A DNA stretch of 64,000 bases from Flavobacterium sp. UBA7663 (GTDB taxonomy: Bacteria > Bacteroidota > Bacteroidia > Flavobacteriales > Flavobacteriaceae), in contig NZ_DLHR01000027.1 of NCBI RefSeq assembly GCF_002483315.1, positions 1 through 64,000 on the forward strand. The letters are read 5' to 3'. Shown piece after piece: positions 25,061-34,486 of the stretch; position 1 is the first letter of the stretch; each line of letters opens with the position of its first letter. The notes under the pieces were generated by a model. The model was given only the letters and a program-made list of their open reading frames with translations. It was not told the origin of the DNA and did not search any database. Made by a program: the position numbers and the translations under genes.

Positions 25061-27472
25061 ATGTTAAAGTGGTTAAGTACCAGTTTTTGGGATTATATTG
25101 CAAGTAGAATTTTAAGAAACCGCGTTTTTTTATTAGTACTTATTGTACTTTTTACGATTTTCATGAGTTTTCAGTGGAAAAACATGCGTTTTACCTTCAC
25201 TGAAGCTAACTTGCTACCTGATGATCACGAGGTAAATATTCAGTACAATTCGTTTTTAGAAAAATTTGGCGAAGAAGGAAACTTAGTAGTTCTAGGATTT
25301 AAAGACAAAAATTTCTTTACCGAAAAAAATTATAGAGCTTGGGAAAAATTTGTTTCAGAAATAAAAAAAGACAAAGCAACTGAACTTACCCTTTCTATTG
25401 AAGATTTACGCGTATTAGAAAAAGATACGATTGCTCAAAAATTTAAACTTGTTCCTTTTATCAATAACGACAGTATTTCCGATTCATATTTAAAAACAAA
25501 AGAAAAAGAATTCTATAACGATTTACCTTTTTACGAAGGAATGCTTTTTAACAAAGAAAGTGGCGCTGTTCGTTTTGCAATTTACATGGACAAAAAAATT
25601 GTAAATACACCAGCAAGAAAAGCTTTTATTGAAAAACATCTTAGTCAAGAAAAAATAAGCGCCTTTGAAAAAGAAACTGGATTAGACCTTCGCGTTTCGG
25701 GAATGCCATACATTAGAACGTTAAACGCTAATAGTATTATTGGGGAAATTGGATTGTTTGTAGGTGCCGCACTTGGAATTACTTCTTTATTGTTCTTCTT
25801 CTTCTTTAGAAGTTTTAGAGCTACCATGATTTCAATGTTTGTAGTGATTATTGGCGTAATGTGGTCGTTTGGAACATTAGGGCTTTTAAACTACGAAATC
25901 ACGGTTTTAACGGCAATTATTCCGCCATTAATTATTGTAATTGGAATTCCCAACTGTATTTTTCTAATCAATAAATACCAACAAGAAATCAAGAATCATG
26001 GTAATAAAGCCAAGTCGTTACAACGTGTAATTTCAAAAGTAGGAAATGCTACTTTGATGACGAATTTAACTACTGCGGCTGGTTTTGGTACTTTTATTTT
26101 TACGGATAGTAAACTGTTAAGTGAGTTTGGTATTGTTGCGTCATTAAACATTGTTTTCTTGTTTATTTTATGCTTAATCATCATCCCAATTGTTTATAGT
26201 TATATGCCAATGCCAAAGGAAAAACACTTGGCGCATTTGGGGAAAAACTATATGGCTGCTTTCATAAATTGGATAGAAAATACAATTAGACATCATCGTG
26301 TCACGGTTTTTTCAACTGCAATTGGAATATTAGTTTTAGGAATCATCGGAATTTATCAAATCACAGTTTCAGGAAGTATCATTGAAGATATGCCTAAAAA
26401 AGCACCTTTCTTCAAAGATATTTTATTCTACGAAAAAGAATTTGATGGTGTAATGCCTTTAGAAATCGTAATTGACACAAAAAGACCGAAAGGCGCTTTA
26501 AAATCGGTTACATTAAAACGAATTGAAGAACTACAACAAACGATAGAAGAAATTCCAGAATTATCAAAACCAGTTTCGGTTGTGAATTTAGTTAAATATT
26601 CCAAACAAGCTTACTATAACGGAAATCCCGAATTTTACGAATTACCAACCAAACAAGAAGAAGCATTTATTTTATCATTCATCAAAAATTCGACTCAAAA
26701 AGGAAATGAAAACATGCTGAAAAGCTATGTAGACAGTACAGGGCAATACGCACGCATTACCACTTTTATGAGAGATATTGGTACCGATAAAATGCAAAAA
26801 ATAGAAGAACGTTTACAAGATAAAATCAATCATATTTTTCCAAAAGAACGTTATGAAGTTTCGCTTACTGGAAAAGCCTATGTGTTTGAAAAAGGAACAC
26901 ATTATTTAATTGACAACTTAGTGCAATCGTTACTTTTTGCTATTGTTTTGATTTCTTTATTAATGGCTTACATGTTCCGTTCTTTCAAAATGATTGTGGT
27001 TTCGTTATTGCCAAATATTTTACCTTTGGTAATGACAGCTGGATTAATGGGCTTTTTAGGAATTCCAATTAAACCTTCGACCATATTAGTATTTAGTATT
27101 GCTTTCGGAATTTCTGTTGACGATACGATTCACTTTTTAGCCAAATACCGTCAAGAATTAAAATCTAATGATTGGAAAATAAAACGCTCTGTTTATGCCA
27201 CTTTAAAAGAAGCAGGAATTAGTATGTTTTACACTTCAGTCGTATTGTTTTTTGGATTCTCTGTATTTACGCTTTCAGATTTTGGAGGAACAGTTGCTTT
27301 AGGAGGATTAGTTGCAACAACTTTGCTTTTTGCAATGCTTTCCAACTTAATTTTATTACCAGCTTTGTTGCTTTCGTTAGACAAAACCATTGCTAACCAA
27401 CAAGAATTCTTAGAACCAACATTAGATATTTTAGCTGAAGATATTGAAGAAGAAAATTCAAACGAGAAATAG
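25061..27472 (+). CDS. RND-superfamily exporter of the MMPL/HAE-3 type
   Basis: An 803-residue inner-membrane protein with two similar halves. Each has one helix, a large periplasmic loop and a block of five helices (first block about 230-385, second about 615-780), giving twelve in all. The GIPNCIFLINKYQQEI and SIAFGISVDDTIHFLAKYRQEL segments are the equivalent helix-4 motifs of the MMPL/SSD-type RND proteins. It probably exports lipids or hydrophobic molecules using the proton gradient; cargo is unknown. No adaptor or outer-membrane partner is next to it, unlike the second RND pump at 54 kb. Confidence 0.85.
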   Translation: MLKWLSTSFWDYIASRILRNRVFLLVLIVLFTIFMSFQWKNMRFTFTEANLLPDDHEVNIQYNSFLEKFGEEGNLVVLGFKDKNFFTEKNYRAWEKFVSEIKKDKATELTLSIEDLRVLEKDTIAQKFKLVPFINNDSISDSYLKTKEKEFYNDLPFYEGMLFNKESGAVRFAIYMDKKIVNTPARKAFIEKHLSQEKISAFEKETGLDLRVSGMPYIRTLNANSIIGEIGLFVGAALGITSLLFFFFFRSFRATMISMFVVIIGVMWSFGTLGLLNYEITVLTAIIPPLIIVIGIPNCIFLINKYQQEIKNHGNKAKSLQRVISKVGNATLMTNLTTAAGFGTFIFTDSKLLSEFGIVASLNIVFLFILCLIIIPIVYSYMPMPKEKHLAHLGKNYMAAFINWIENTIRHHRVTVFSTAIGILVLGIIGIYQITVSGSIIEDMPKKAPFFKDILFYEKEFDGVMPLEIVIDTKRPKGALKSVTLKRIEELQQTIEEIPELSKPVSVVNLVKYSKQAYYNGNPEFYELPTKQEEAFILSFIKNSTQKGNENMLKSYVDSTGQYARITTFMRDIGTDKMQKIEERLQDKINHIFPKERYEVSLTGKAYVFEKGTHYLIDNLVQSLLFAIVLISLLMAYMFRSFKMIVVSLLPNILPLVMTAGLMGFLGIPIKPSTILVFSIAFGISVDDTIHFLAKYRQELKSNDWKIKRSVYATLKEAGISMFYTSVVLFFGFSVFTLSDFGGTVALGGLVATTLLFAMLSNLILLPALLLSLDKTIANQQEFLEPTLDILAEDIEEENSNEK

Positions 27473-27480
27473 TATATTTG
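27473..27480 (+). promoter_or_regulatory. -7 box of asnS
   Basis: TATATTTG followed by CA begins right at the end of the upstream stop codon, 21 bases before the asnS ATG. Confidence 0.5.
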
Positions 27481-27501
27481 CATTATAAATAATAAATCGA
27501 A

Positions 27502-28950
27502 ATGAAACACTCAAAAGTTATAGACCTTTTAAACAGCACGAAAACATTACATGAAGTAACAGCTAAAGGTTGGGTTAGAACATTTAGAAACAATCAATTT
27601 ATTGCGTTGAACGATGGTTCAACCATTCATAATATTCAGTGTGTAGTAGATTTTGAAAACACACCTGATGAAACGTTAAAAAGAATTACAACTGGAGCAG
27701 CTATTTCTGTTACTGGAGAATTAGTAGAAAGTAAAGGCGCTGGTCAAAAATTTGAAATTCAAGTTTCTAAATTAGAGATTTTAGGTGATAGTGATGCGGA
27801 GAAATTCCCAATGCAACCTAAAAAACACTCGCTAGAATTTTTACGTGAAAACGCTCATTTACGCGTTAGAACTAATGCTTTTGGAGCAATTATGCGTGTG
27901 CGTTCAACATTAGCGTTTGCAGTACATCAATATTTTCAAGAAAAAGGATTTTTCTACGTGAACACGCCTATCATAACAGGTTCTGATGCCGAAGGTGCCG
28001 GAGAAATGTTCCAAGTAACTGCTTTACCAATAGATGGTTCTGCTCCAAGAAACGAAGATGGAAGCATCAACTACAAAGAAGATTTCTTCGGAAAACAGAC
28101 CAATTTAACAGTTTCTGGACAATTAGAAGGCGAAACTTTTGCTATGGCATTAGGTCAAATTTACACGTTTGGACCAACTTTCCGTGCAGAGAATTCTAAC
28201 ACTTCGCGTCACTTAGCTGAGTTTTGGATGATTGAACCTGAAGTTGCTTTCAATGATTTGGCTGATAACATGGATTTGGCTGAAGATTTCATCAAATACG
28301 TTATCAAATATACAGTTGATAAATGTGGTGATGATTTGAAATTCTTAGAAAGCAGATTGTTAGAAGAAGAAAAGTCAAAACCACAAGCGGATAGAAGCGA
28401 AATGACGCTTTTAGAAAAATTAAGTTTCGTATTAGACAACAACTTCAAACGTGTTTCTTATACGGAAGCTATTGATATTTTAAAAGACTCAACACCAAAT
28501 AAAAAGAAAAAATTCCAATATATCATTAACGAATGGGGTGCTGATTTACAAAGTGAGCACGAACGTTTCTTAGTGGAAAAACACTTTAAATGTCCGGTAA
28601 TTTTATTTGATTATCCTGCAAAAATTAAAGCGTTTTACATGCGTTTGAACGATAATACTGAACCTGGAAAAGAAACTGTTAGAGCAATGGATATCTTATT
28701 CCCAGGAATTGGAGAAATCGTCGGAGGTTCACAAAGAGAAGAGCGTTATGATGTATTAGTAGAAAAAATGAAAGCCTTAGGAATCGACGAAGAAGAACTT
28801 TGGTGGTATTTAGATACGAGAAGATTCGGTTCGGCTGTTCACTCAGGATTTGGATTAGGTTTTGAAAGATTAGTGCTTTTTGTAACAGGAATGGGTAACA
28901 TTAGAGACGTAATTCCTTTCCCAAGAACGCCACAAAACGCAGAATTCTAA
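27502..28950 (+). CDS. asnS: Asparaginyl-tRNA synthetase
   Basis: A 482-residue class II synthetase. The N-terminal OB-fold (about 15-105, beginning [22 protein letters not shown]) binds the anticodon. Motif 2 includes [25 protein letters not shown], and motif 3 is [21 protein letters not shown], whose end IRDVIPFPR is typical of AsnRS rather than AspRS. Its presence means Asn-tRNA can be made directly. Confidence 0.97.
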   Translation: MKHSKVIDLLNSTKTLHEVTAKGWVRTFRNNQFIALNDGSTIHNIQCVVDFENTPDETLKRITTGAAISVTGELVESKGAGQKFEIQVSKLEILGDSDAEKFPMQPKKHSLEFLRENAHLRVRTNAFGAIMRVRSTLAFAVHQYFQEKGFFYVNTPIITGSDAEGAGEMFQVTALPIDGSAPRNEDGSINYKEDFFGKQTNLTVSGQLEGETFAMALGQIYTFGPTFRAENSNTSRHLAEFWMIEPEVAFNDLADNMDLAEDFIKYVIKYTVDKCGDDLKFLESRLLEEEKSKPQADRSEMTLLEKLSFVLDNNFKRVSYTEAIDILKDSTPNKKKKFQYIINEWGADLQSEHERFLVEKHFKCPVILFDYPAKIKAFYMRLNDNTEPGKETVRAMDILFPGIGEIVGGSQREERYDVLVEKMKALGIDEEELWWYLDTRRFGSAVHSGFGLGFERLVLFVTGMGNIRDVIPFPRTPQNAEF

Positions 28951-28958
28951 AAATATTT

Positions 28959-29021
28959 GTTTCAAGTTTAAAGTTTCAAGTTGTTTTTGTTATTGACAAC
29001 CTGAAACCTGAAACCTGAAAC
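28959..29021. repeat. Inverted repeat of 7-base units between asnS and rpoN
   Basis: The left arm 28959-28984 and right arm 28996-29021 match over 22 of 26 positions when one is inverted, with an 11-base loop. The right arm is three tandem copies of CCTGAAA. It lies 16 bases before rpoN and could end asnS transcription or shape the rpoN leader. Confidence 0.65.
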
Positions 29022-29037
29022 TTTTAAACAAAAAACA

Positions 29038-30507
29038 ATGTTAAAACACAGTTTACAATTCAAATTATCTCAAAAATTATCGCCTCAACAAATTCAGTTG
29101 ATGAAGTTAATTCAATTGCCTACGCAAGCATTTGAGCAACGTCTTCAGGAAGAATTGGTTGAGAATCCTGCTTTAGAAGAAAGTAGCAAGGAAGATAATT
29201 ACGAAGCAGATGATTACGAAGTAAACACAAACGATGATGATTACGACGATTATGATAACGACCATATCGACGCACAAGACATAAACATCGATGAGTATTT
29301 AAGTAACGACGAAACGCCAGATTACAAATATCAAACCAATAATTACAGCGATGACGATGATGATAAATCACTTCCGTTTGCTGCACCTGTTAGTTTTCAT
29401 CAAGATTTAATCAATCAGTTAAATACGTTTATTTTAAGTGATGACGAACGCGATATTGCCGAATTTTTAGTCGGAAGTATTGACGATATGGGTTATATCC
29501 GAAGAACAACACAAGATATTGTTGACGACATGGCGTTTACGCAAGGTATCTATACGGATGAAGCTACTGTAGAACGCATTTTGCATTTGGTTCAGGATTT
29601 AGAACCTGCTGGTGTAGGCGCACGCAATTTACAAGAATGTTTATTATTGCAATTAAAACATAAAACACCATCGGATTCTATTAATTTAGCCATTCAAGTT
29701 ATTGAACAGCAATTTGATGCTTTTAGTAAAAAACATTACGATAAATTATTGCAAAAATTTGACGTTTCTCAACAACAATTAAGAAAAGCGATTGATGAAA
29801 TTGAAAAACTAAATCCGAAACCAGGAGGAAGTTTTGACGGCAATCAGAAAATGGTAGAACACATTGTTCCCGATTTTACAATTCGAATTGTTGATGGCGA
29901 ATTAGAGTTACTTCTAAACGGAAGAAATGCTCCAGAATTGCATGTTTCAAAAGATTATCAGGAAATGTTGCAAAGTTATAAAGACACTTCTGAAAAATCG
30001 AGTTCGCAGAAAGACGCAGTTCAATTTATCAAACAAAAATTAGATTCGGCAAAATGGTTTATTGATGCGATTAAACAGCGTCAGGAAACCTTATATGTTA
30101 CGATGAATGCGATTATGTTTTATCAGCAAGAATACTTTTTAGAAGGAGAAGAAACTAAACTTCGTCCGATGATTCTAAAAGATATTGCTGATATGGTTGG
30201 TTTAGATATTTCAACTGTTTCGCGTGTAGCGAATAGCAAATATGTTGACACACCTTACGGAACGAAATTAATCAAAGAATTCTTTAGTGAATCGATGACC
30301 AACGACCAAGGAGAAGAAGTTTCTACTATCGAAATTAAAAATATCTTACAACAAGTTATTTCAGAAGAAGATAAAAAGAAACCGTTACCAGACGATCAAT
30401 TAGCCGAAATTTTAAAGGAAAGAGGTTATCCTATTGCCCGAAGAACAATCGCAAAATATCGCGAACAATTAGATATTCCAGTAGCGCGTTTGAGAAAGAA
30501 AATCTAA
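29038..30507 (+). CDS. rpoN: RNA polymerase sigma-54 factor
   Basis: A 489-residue sigma-54. Region I is the Gln/Leu-rich N-terminus (LSQKLSPQQIQLMKLIQLP). A strongly acidic region II covers about 50-115, very rich in Asp. The core-binding region and DNA-binding domain follow, with the RpoN box ARRTIAKYREQL near 470. The last residues are basic. It directs transcription that needs AAA+ activators; no activator gene is in this window. Confidence 0.96.
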   Translation: MLKHSLQFKLSQKLSPQQIQLMKLIQLPTQAFEQRLQEELVENPALEESSKEDNYEADDYEVNTNDDDYDDYDNDHIDAQDINIDEYLSNDETPDYKYQTNNYSDDDDDKSLPFAAPVSFHQDLINQLNTFILSDDERDIAEFLVGSIDDMGYIRRTTQDIVDDMAFTQGIYTDEATVERILHLVQDLEPAGVGARNLQECLLLQLKHKTPSDSINLAIQVIEQQFDAFSKKHYDKLLQKFDVSQQQLRKAIDEIEKLNPKPGGSFDGNQKMVEHIVPDFTIRIVDGELELLLNGRNAPELHVSKDYQEMLQSYKDTSEKSSSQKDAVQFIKQKLDSAKWFIDAIKQRQETLYVTMNAIMFYQQEYFLEGEETKLRPMILKDIADMVGLDISTVSRVANSKYVDTPYGTKLIKEFFSESMTNDQGEEVSTIEIKNILQQVISEEDKKKPLPDDQLAEILKERGYPIARRTIAKYREQLDIPVARLRKKI

Positions 30508-30517
30508 CAGAGTAATT

Positions 30518-31129
30518 ATGGATTTAAAAAAAATATTACCTGTTTTTTCGTATATTTTTCATCCCATATTTGTTTCCATTTATGGTACTTTATTTTTCTT
30601 TTTAATTACCAATTCTTTCTATTACAATTCGCAAATAATAGTCACGCTAGTTCAAGTAACGATATTGACACTATTATTACCATTATCGATGTATTTTTTA
30701 TTTAGATCGTTAGGAGTTGTAAGTTCGTTTACCGAAGCCAGCATTAGCGAAAGAAAAATGCCAATTGCGGTACAAGCTATTTTATTGTTTGTATTAATAA
30801 AATTCAGTGTTTCACAAGATTCGGTTGCTGAATTGTATTTCTTTTTTCTTGGCGGATTTTTAAGTAGTGTAATCGTCTTAGCCAGTGTAATTTTAAAATT
30901 CAAGGCAAGTTTACACATGATAGGAATTAGTGCTTTAACGTGCTTTATTTTTGGTTTAAGCATGTATTACCAATTACCTTTTGTAAACCTTATTGCTTTT
31001 TGTATTGTTTGCATTGGTTTAGTAGCTTCTTCGCGCTTATACATGAAAGCTCACACTTACACAGAACTTATTGCCGGAATTATTATTGGAGCCGGACCAC
31101 AGGTATTTTTGTATCAGTATTGGTTATAA
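30518..31129 (+). CDS. PAP2-related integral membrane protein
   Basis: A 203-residue protein with about six hydrophobic helices covering most of its length. The C-terminus SSRLYMKAHTYTELIAGIII matches the last motif of PAP2 phosphatases (SRxxxxxHxxxE/D), but I do not see a convincing first KxxxxxxRP motif, so catalysis is uncertain. Substrates of the family are lipid phosphates and diphosphates. It lies 10 bases after rpoN on the same strand and is probably co-transcribed. It converges with, and overlaps the end of, the outer-membrane protein gene. Confidence 0.6.
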   Translation: MDLKKILPVFSYIFHPIFVSIYGTLFFFLITNSFYYNSQIIVTLVQVTILTLLLPLSMYFLFRSLGVVSSFTEASISERKMPIAVQAILLFVLIKFSVSQDSVAELYFFFLGGFLSSVIVLASVILKFKASLHMIGISALTCFIFGLSMYYQLPFVNLIAFCIVCIGLVASSRLYMKAHTYTELIAGIIIGAGPQVFLYQYWL

Positions 31130-31786
31130 GATATAAAACATCAAACCAATTTTCAAAGTCGTCATGTTATTTTCAGCGGCTGTTTTGTCTTTATCAAAAT
31201 ATGGGTTTAAACCATAATGGATGTAGGCATTCCAAGTGTTGAATCCGAAAGTTAAATACGTTGCGTACTGAAATTTATTTAAAATATCGTTTATGTTTTC
31301 GCTTCCTGTTAAACCACCTTCGTAAGTAAATTTTCCATTAATTAAATAACTCGCCATAAAACCAGCATGAATTCTCCAAAATTTGTGACTATCGGGAGTT
31401 GCATTTCGCCAACGAATTTCTAGTGGTAAATCAACATAATGTAAAATTATTTTACTTTTAACCAATTCAAAATCGGGATTTTCTGTAACAGCAGATAAAT
31501 CGATTGTTTGTTTTAAATCGTTGTAAGAATAACCGATTCCAGGCGCTATTGCCCAATGTCTATTTTCAGAAATAGGAAAATCTCTTAAAAACCCTGCAGA
31601 CAAACCAGTTGAAAAAGAATACTGATTAAAATTATCGGGTTTTTTTTGAATAAAATTATAGGCTATGGAAACATAGAACTGATCTTCTCTAAAAAGAGAA
31701 TCTACAACTGGTTTTGACACAGATTCAGTTTGTGAAAAGCCTATTGTAATAAAAAGCAGAAAAAAAAGGGATACAAATTGTCGCAT
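31124..31786 (-). CDS. Outer-membrane beta-barrel protein (PorT-like family)
   Basis: A 220-residue exported protein with a signal peptide (MRQFVSLFFLLFITIGFSQ). Alternating hydrophobic strands with aromatic ends follow, ending LKIGLMFYIL, as expected for an eight-stranded barrel. YVDLPLEIRWRN is a segment seen often in the PorT-like outer-membrane barrel family. That family includes a type IX secretion component, but this gene need not be that one. I chose the ATG at 31786 because it starts the signal peptide. It lies just after the terminator of the ExbB/ExbD operon, and its 3' end overlaps the PAP2-related gene by six bases. Confidence 0.72.
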   Translation of the reverse strand: MRQFVSLFFLLFITIGFSQTESVSKPVVDSLFREDQFYVSIAYNFIQKKPDNFNQYSFSTGLSAGFLRDFPISENRHWAIAPGIGYSYNDLKQTIDLSAVTENPDFELVKSKIILHYVDLPLEIRWRNATPDSHKFWRIHAGFMASYLINGKFTYEGGLTGSENINDILNKFQYATYLTFGFNTWNAYIHYGLNPYFDKDKTAAENNMTTLKIGLMFYIL

Positions 31787-31810
31787 TATATATTTTTTAT
31801 AAAAATAATA

Positions 31811-31842
31811 AAAAAAGGCACGCAAATGCGTGCCTTTTTATT
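31811..31842 (-). terminator. Terminator of the ExbB/ExbD operon
   Basis: A stem of about 12 bp (AAAAGGCACGCA / TGCGTGCCTTTT) with a tight loop and symmetrical A/T tails. Confidence 0.85.
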
Positions 31843-31857
31843 TATAACATAAAAATA

Positions 31858-32331
31858 CTATTCAACAGGATTACCTTGTGCTGTTGTATAATTTACTTTT
31901 AATTGTTCTATTTTACGTAATTCTAGTTTAATAGCACCTACTAATCCCATTTTCACTTGTTTGTCAATTTTCAATGAAGCAGTAAGGTATTTTTCGTCTT
32001 CAGAGTTACGTTGAGCTCTTTCCGTAATAATGAAATTTCTGATTTCTGATGGCGAAGCCATTTTATCAGCTAATTGAATACGATCTGAACCTCCAAGAGT
32101 AGCACGATATCTTTCACTTGGTTTACCAGCGTAAATATACATTACATATTCTTTCTTATGCAATTTAGCAGTTTGATTTGCTTTAGGTAATGTATTTTCA
32201 ATTTTTAAATCAGTGTCTTTCATGGTAGTAGCAGTCATGAAGAAGAACAAAAGCATAAATACAATATCTGGTAAAGATGCTGTTGAAATTGCAGGAGTCC
32301 CCTCCGTATTTTTCTTTTTAAATTTAGACAT
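31858..32331 (-). CDS. ExbD/TolR-like biopolymer transport protein
   Basis: A 157-residue protein with one N-terminal membrane helix (about 20-38: LPDIVFMLLFFFMTATT), including the Asp essential for proton use (Asp22), followed by a periplasmic domain. Together with an ExbB-type channel it couples the proton gradient to the outer membrane, through TonB or a Tol-like partner. It is the last of two ExbD copies in a four-gene operon, 20 bases after the other. It is the more conventional copy. Confidence 0.9.
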   Translation of the reverse strand: MSKFKKKNTEGTPAISTASLPDIVFMLLFFFMTATTMKDTDLKIENTLPKANQTAKLHKKEYVMYIYAGKPSERYRATLGGSDRIQLADKMASPSEIRNFIITERAQRNSEDEKYLTASLKIDKQVKMGLVGAIKLELRKIEQLKVNYTTAQGNPVE

Positions 32332-32351
32332 ACTTTCTTAATATTATATAA

Positions 32352-32963
32352 TTATTTTTTTGGCTCTGCTTCAGAAAGTCTCATAGGAAATAATTCCTGA
32401 ATCTTTTTTACTTTCGGCTCTAAATCCTCTACTAAACCTTCGGTTGCTTTAGAAGCTGGATCATTAAAAATGTATTCCATTTCTGTAAAAGTCATACCGT
32501 AACGCTTCTTACATTCTCTATCTCTTAAAAAGTTATATGCTGCTACTAGTTCATTTTGAACCGCAATATAAGTTTCATAAGTAGTTTGCCCATCATTATT
32601 TAATGAAATTACCGCATCATCAGGACCGTCTGATGAATTTGGATCTTTTTTTCCATTACAATATGTACAAGTACCTTTACCATTATTTTCAAGAAAATCA
32701 ATAGCAGTTTGTCTTAAGTCTTTAATATCAACTAGTTTCTCTTCAACAAGTAACTGATTGTCTTTATTAACTAAAACTGTTAAAATATTTCTTTCATTAA
32801 TAGGCGGAACAGGTGGGTTCTCTTCATAACGAGGTAAGAGTCTATTAATTCCCTGATCTACTCCAATTGTAGTAGTAACTAAGAAGAAAATTAAAAGTAA
32901 GAATGCAATATCTGCCATAGAACCAGCATTCACTTCTGGCGGTGCACCTCTTTTTTTACCCAT
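32352..32963 (-). CDS. ExbD/TolR-like protein with periplasmic CxxC insert
   Basis: A 203-residue ExbD family member. The membrane helix at about 16-37 has the MADIAFLLLIFFLVTT form with the functional Asp18. The periplasmic part is longer than in the second copy and holds CTYCNGKKD near residues 98-106, with a further Cys in RECKKRYG. Such Cys residues are unusual for ExbD and could form a disulfide or bind metal. It pairs with the ExbB gene upstream; having two different ExbD proteins suggests a mixed stator, common in Bacteroidetes. The gap to the previous gene is six bases. Confidence 0.88.
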   Translation of the reverse strand: MGKKRGAPPEVNAGSMADIAFLLLIFFLVTTTIGVDQGINRLLPRYEENPPVPPINERNILTVLVNKDNQLLVEEKLVDIKDLRQTAIDFLENNGKGTCTYCNGKKDPNSSDGPDDAVISLNNDGQTTYETYIAVQNELVAAYNFLRDRECKKRYGMTFTEMEYIFNDPASKATEGLVEDLEPKVKKIQELFPMRLSEAEPKK

Positions 32964-32969
32964 GATCTA

Positions 32970-33398
32970 TTATCTTTTAATTTTTGAAAATCCAGTCCAA
33001 GCTAATACTCCTACTGAAATAAAAGCAAGAATATAAAATGTATTCAAACTAGTACTGATTAACTTAGAAGAAAATGAAGAGATAACTCCACCATCTTTCA
33101 ATTTAACTTCAGTACTATCTGCAAGAATAAAGGCTACTAAAACAATAGCAGCAAACAATCCTAAAGAAATAAGCGCTCTTTTTAACTGATCTTTGTGCGT
33201 AATTAAATTTTTAAATACGAAGTAAACAACAGAAAAGAAAGCAATTGCCATTGCTAAATAGGATACATATATAAAGTAATCTACAATATAAGAATTATTC
33301 TCCATTGAAATCTCCATACCTAAAGCAGATACGAATAAAATAGAGGCAATAATACCAATTATAATTACTACAATTTTTGAAATTTTGTATACGTTCAT
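32970..33398 (-). CDS. Unknown four-helix membrane protein in ExbB/ExbD operon
   Basis: A 142-residue protein I cannot assign to a named family. Hydrophobic segments lie at about 5-27, 39-61, 75-92 and 118-136. Charged loops between them are short, except the loop after helix 3 (DSTEVKLKDGGVISSFSS). It is nested between exbB (20 bases away) and the first exbD (6 bases away), so it is certainly part of the operon and probably associates with the proton channel complex. That role is an inference from position only. Confidence 0.75.
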   Translation of the reverse strand: MNVYKISKIVVIIIGIIASILFVSALGMEISMENNSYIVDYFIYVSYLAMAIAFFSVVYFVFKNLITHKDQLKRALISLGLFAAIVLVAFILADSTEVKLKDGGVISSFSSKLISTSLNTFYILAFISVGVLAWTGFSKIKR

Positions 33399-33418
33399 AA
33401 CAATAATTTGTTAATGTA

Positions 33419-34240
33419 TTATTTGTTTAATTTCTCTTTGAAGTAATCTGACAACATATCAACTAAGCTGATAGAAGCATCTTCCATATCATTAACGATA
33501 GAGTCAATTTTAGCAGTAATATAGTTGTAGAAAACTTGAAGAATCATCGCAACGATAAGTCCAAATACCGTTGTTAATAACGCTACTTTAATACCTCCAG
33601 CTACTAATGATGGCTCCATAGATCCTGCAGACTCAATTTGGTCAAATGCAACAATCATACCAATTACTGTTCCTAAGAATCCTAACATCGGTGCAAGAGC
33701 GATAAATAAAGAAACCCAAGATACGTTTTTCTCTAATTGTCCCATTTGAACACCACCGTAAGCAACGATAGATTTTTCAGCAGACTCTAATCCGTGAGAT
33801 GAACGCTCTAAACCTTGATAGAAAATAGATGCAACTGGACCAGCTGTATTTTTAGCTACTTCTTTAGCTGCTTCGATACCACCTGAGTTTAATGCAGATT
33901 CTACATCAGAAACGAATTTTTTAGTATTGATAGTAGAAAGATTTAAGTAAATAATTCTTTCAATAGCAATTGCTAAACCTAAAATTAAACACAATAATAC
34001 CGGAGACATCCAAATTGGATCTCCTTCAATGAAACGTTTTTTCATTGATTGAGTAAAAGTAGCTTCTTCAGCTACAGCCTCTTCAGTTGTTGCTGTTGCT
34101 TCGTCAGTTGTTGCTTCTGTTGCAGTTGTATCAGCTACTTGTTCTGTAGCAGGAGCTGCTGCTTGAGTTGAATCTTGAGCTTGAACATTTCCAAAAGTCA
34201 TAAGCCCCGTGATTGCTAAAATAGAAAATAATCTTTTCAT
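33419..34240 (-). CDS. ExbB/TolQ/MotA-type proton channel protein
   Basis: A 273-residue protein. It starts with a signal-peptide-like helix (MKRLFSILAITGLMTFGNVQA) and an Ala/Thr/Glu-rich linker (about 22-60). The MotA/TolQ/ExbB domain follows with membrane helices at about 76-95, 172-196 and 212-236. LGFLGTVIGMIVAFDQI and KVALLTTVFGLIVAMI are the conserved channel helices. With the two ExbD proteins it would form the energising complex for TonB-dependent uptake or a Tol-like function. The extended N-terminus is typical of Bacteroidetes versions. First gene of the operon; TATCTTTA is a weak -7 candidate upstream. Confidence 0.92.
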   Translation of the reverse strand: MKRLFSILAITGLMTFGNVQAQDSTQAAAPATEQVADTTATEATTDEATATTEEAVAEEATFTQSMKKRFIEGDPIWMSPVLLCLILGLAIAIERIIYLNLSTINTKKFVSDVESALNSGGIEAAKEVAKNTAGPVASIFYQGLERSSHGLESAEKSIVAYGGVQMGQLEKNVSWVSLFIALAPMLGFLGTVIGMIVAFDQIESAGSMEPSLVAGGIKVALLTTVFGLIVAMILQVFYNYITAKIDSIVNDMEDASISLVDMLSDYFKEKLNK

Positions 34241-34323
34241 CGCTTTTGTTCTTAAATTTAATTAGTTAATTGGGTTTAAAGATATAAAAATATTTATAAA
34301 ATTTTAAAATTAATATCATTCTG

Positions 34324-34411
34324 CAGAGAGGAAGGGATTCGAACCCTCGATACCCTTGTGGAGTATACACACTTTCCAGGCGTGCGCCTTCGACCACTCG
34401 GCCACCTCTCT
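34324..34411 (-). tRNA. tRNA-Ser (anticodon GGA)
   Basis: 88 bases on the minus strand. The acceptor stem is AGAGAGG / CCTCTCT with discriminator G at 34324. The D arm begins TGGCCGAGTGG, the anticodon loop is CTGGAAA (GGA), and a long variable arm marks a class II tRNA. The T arm contains GGTTCGAATCC. The CCA end is not encoded. It reads UCC and, with wobble, UCU codons. Confidence 0.96.
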
Positions 34412-34486
34412 ATTGAAACAATACTCGATTTTAAGGGTGCTAAATAACGCAAAAAAACTCATGTATAAAAATTTTAAACGTTATTT

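Noticed and set aside
31124..34240. A complete TonB or Tol-Pal cluster
   Set aside because: There is no TonB, TolB or Pal gene. Only the ExbB/ExbD part and an unrelated barrel protein are present.
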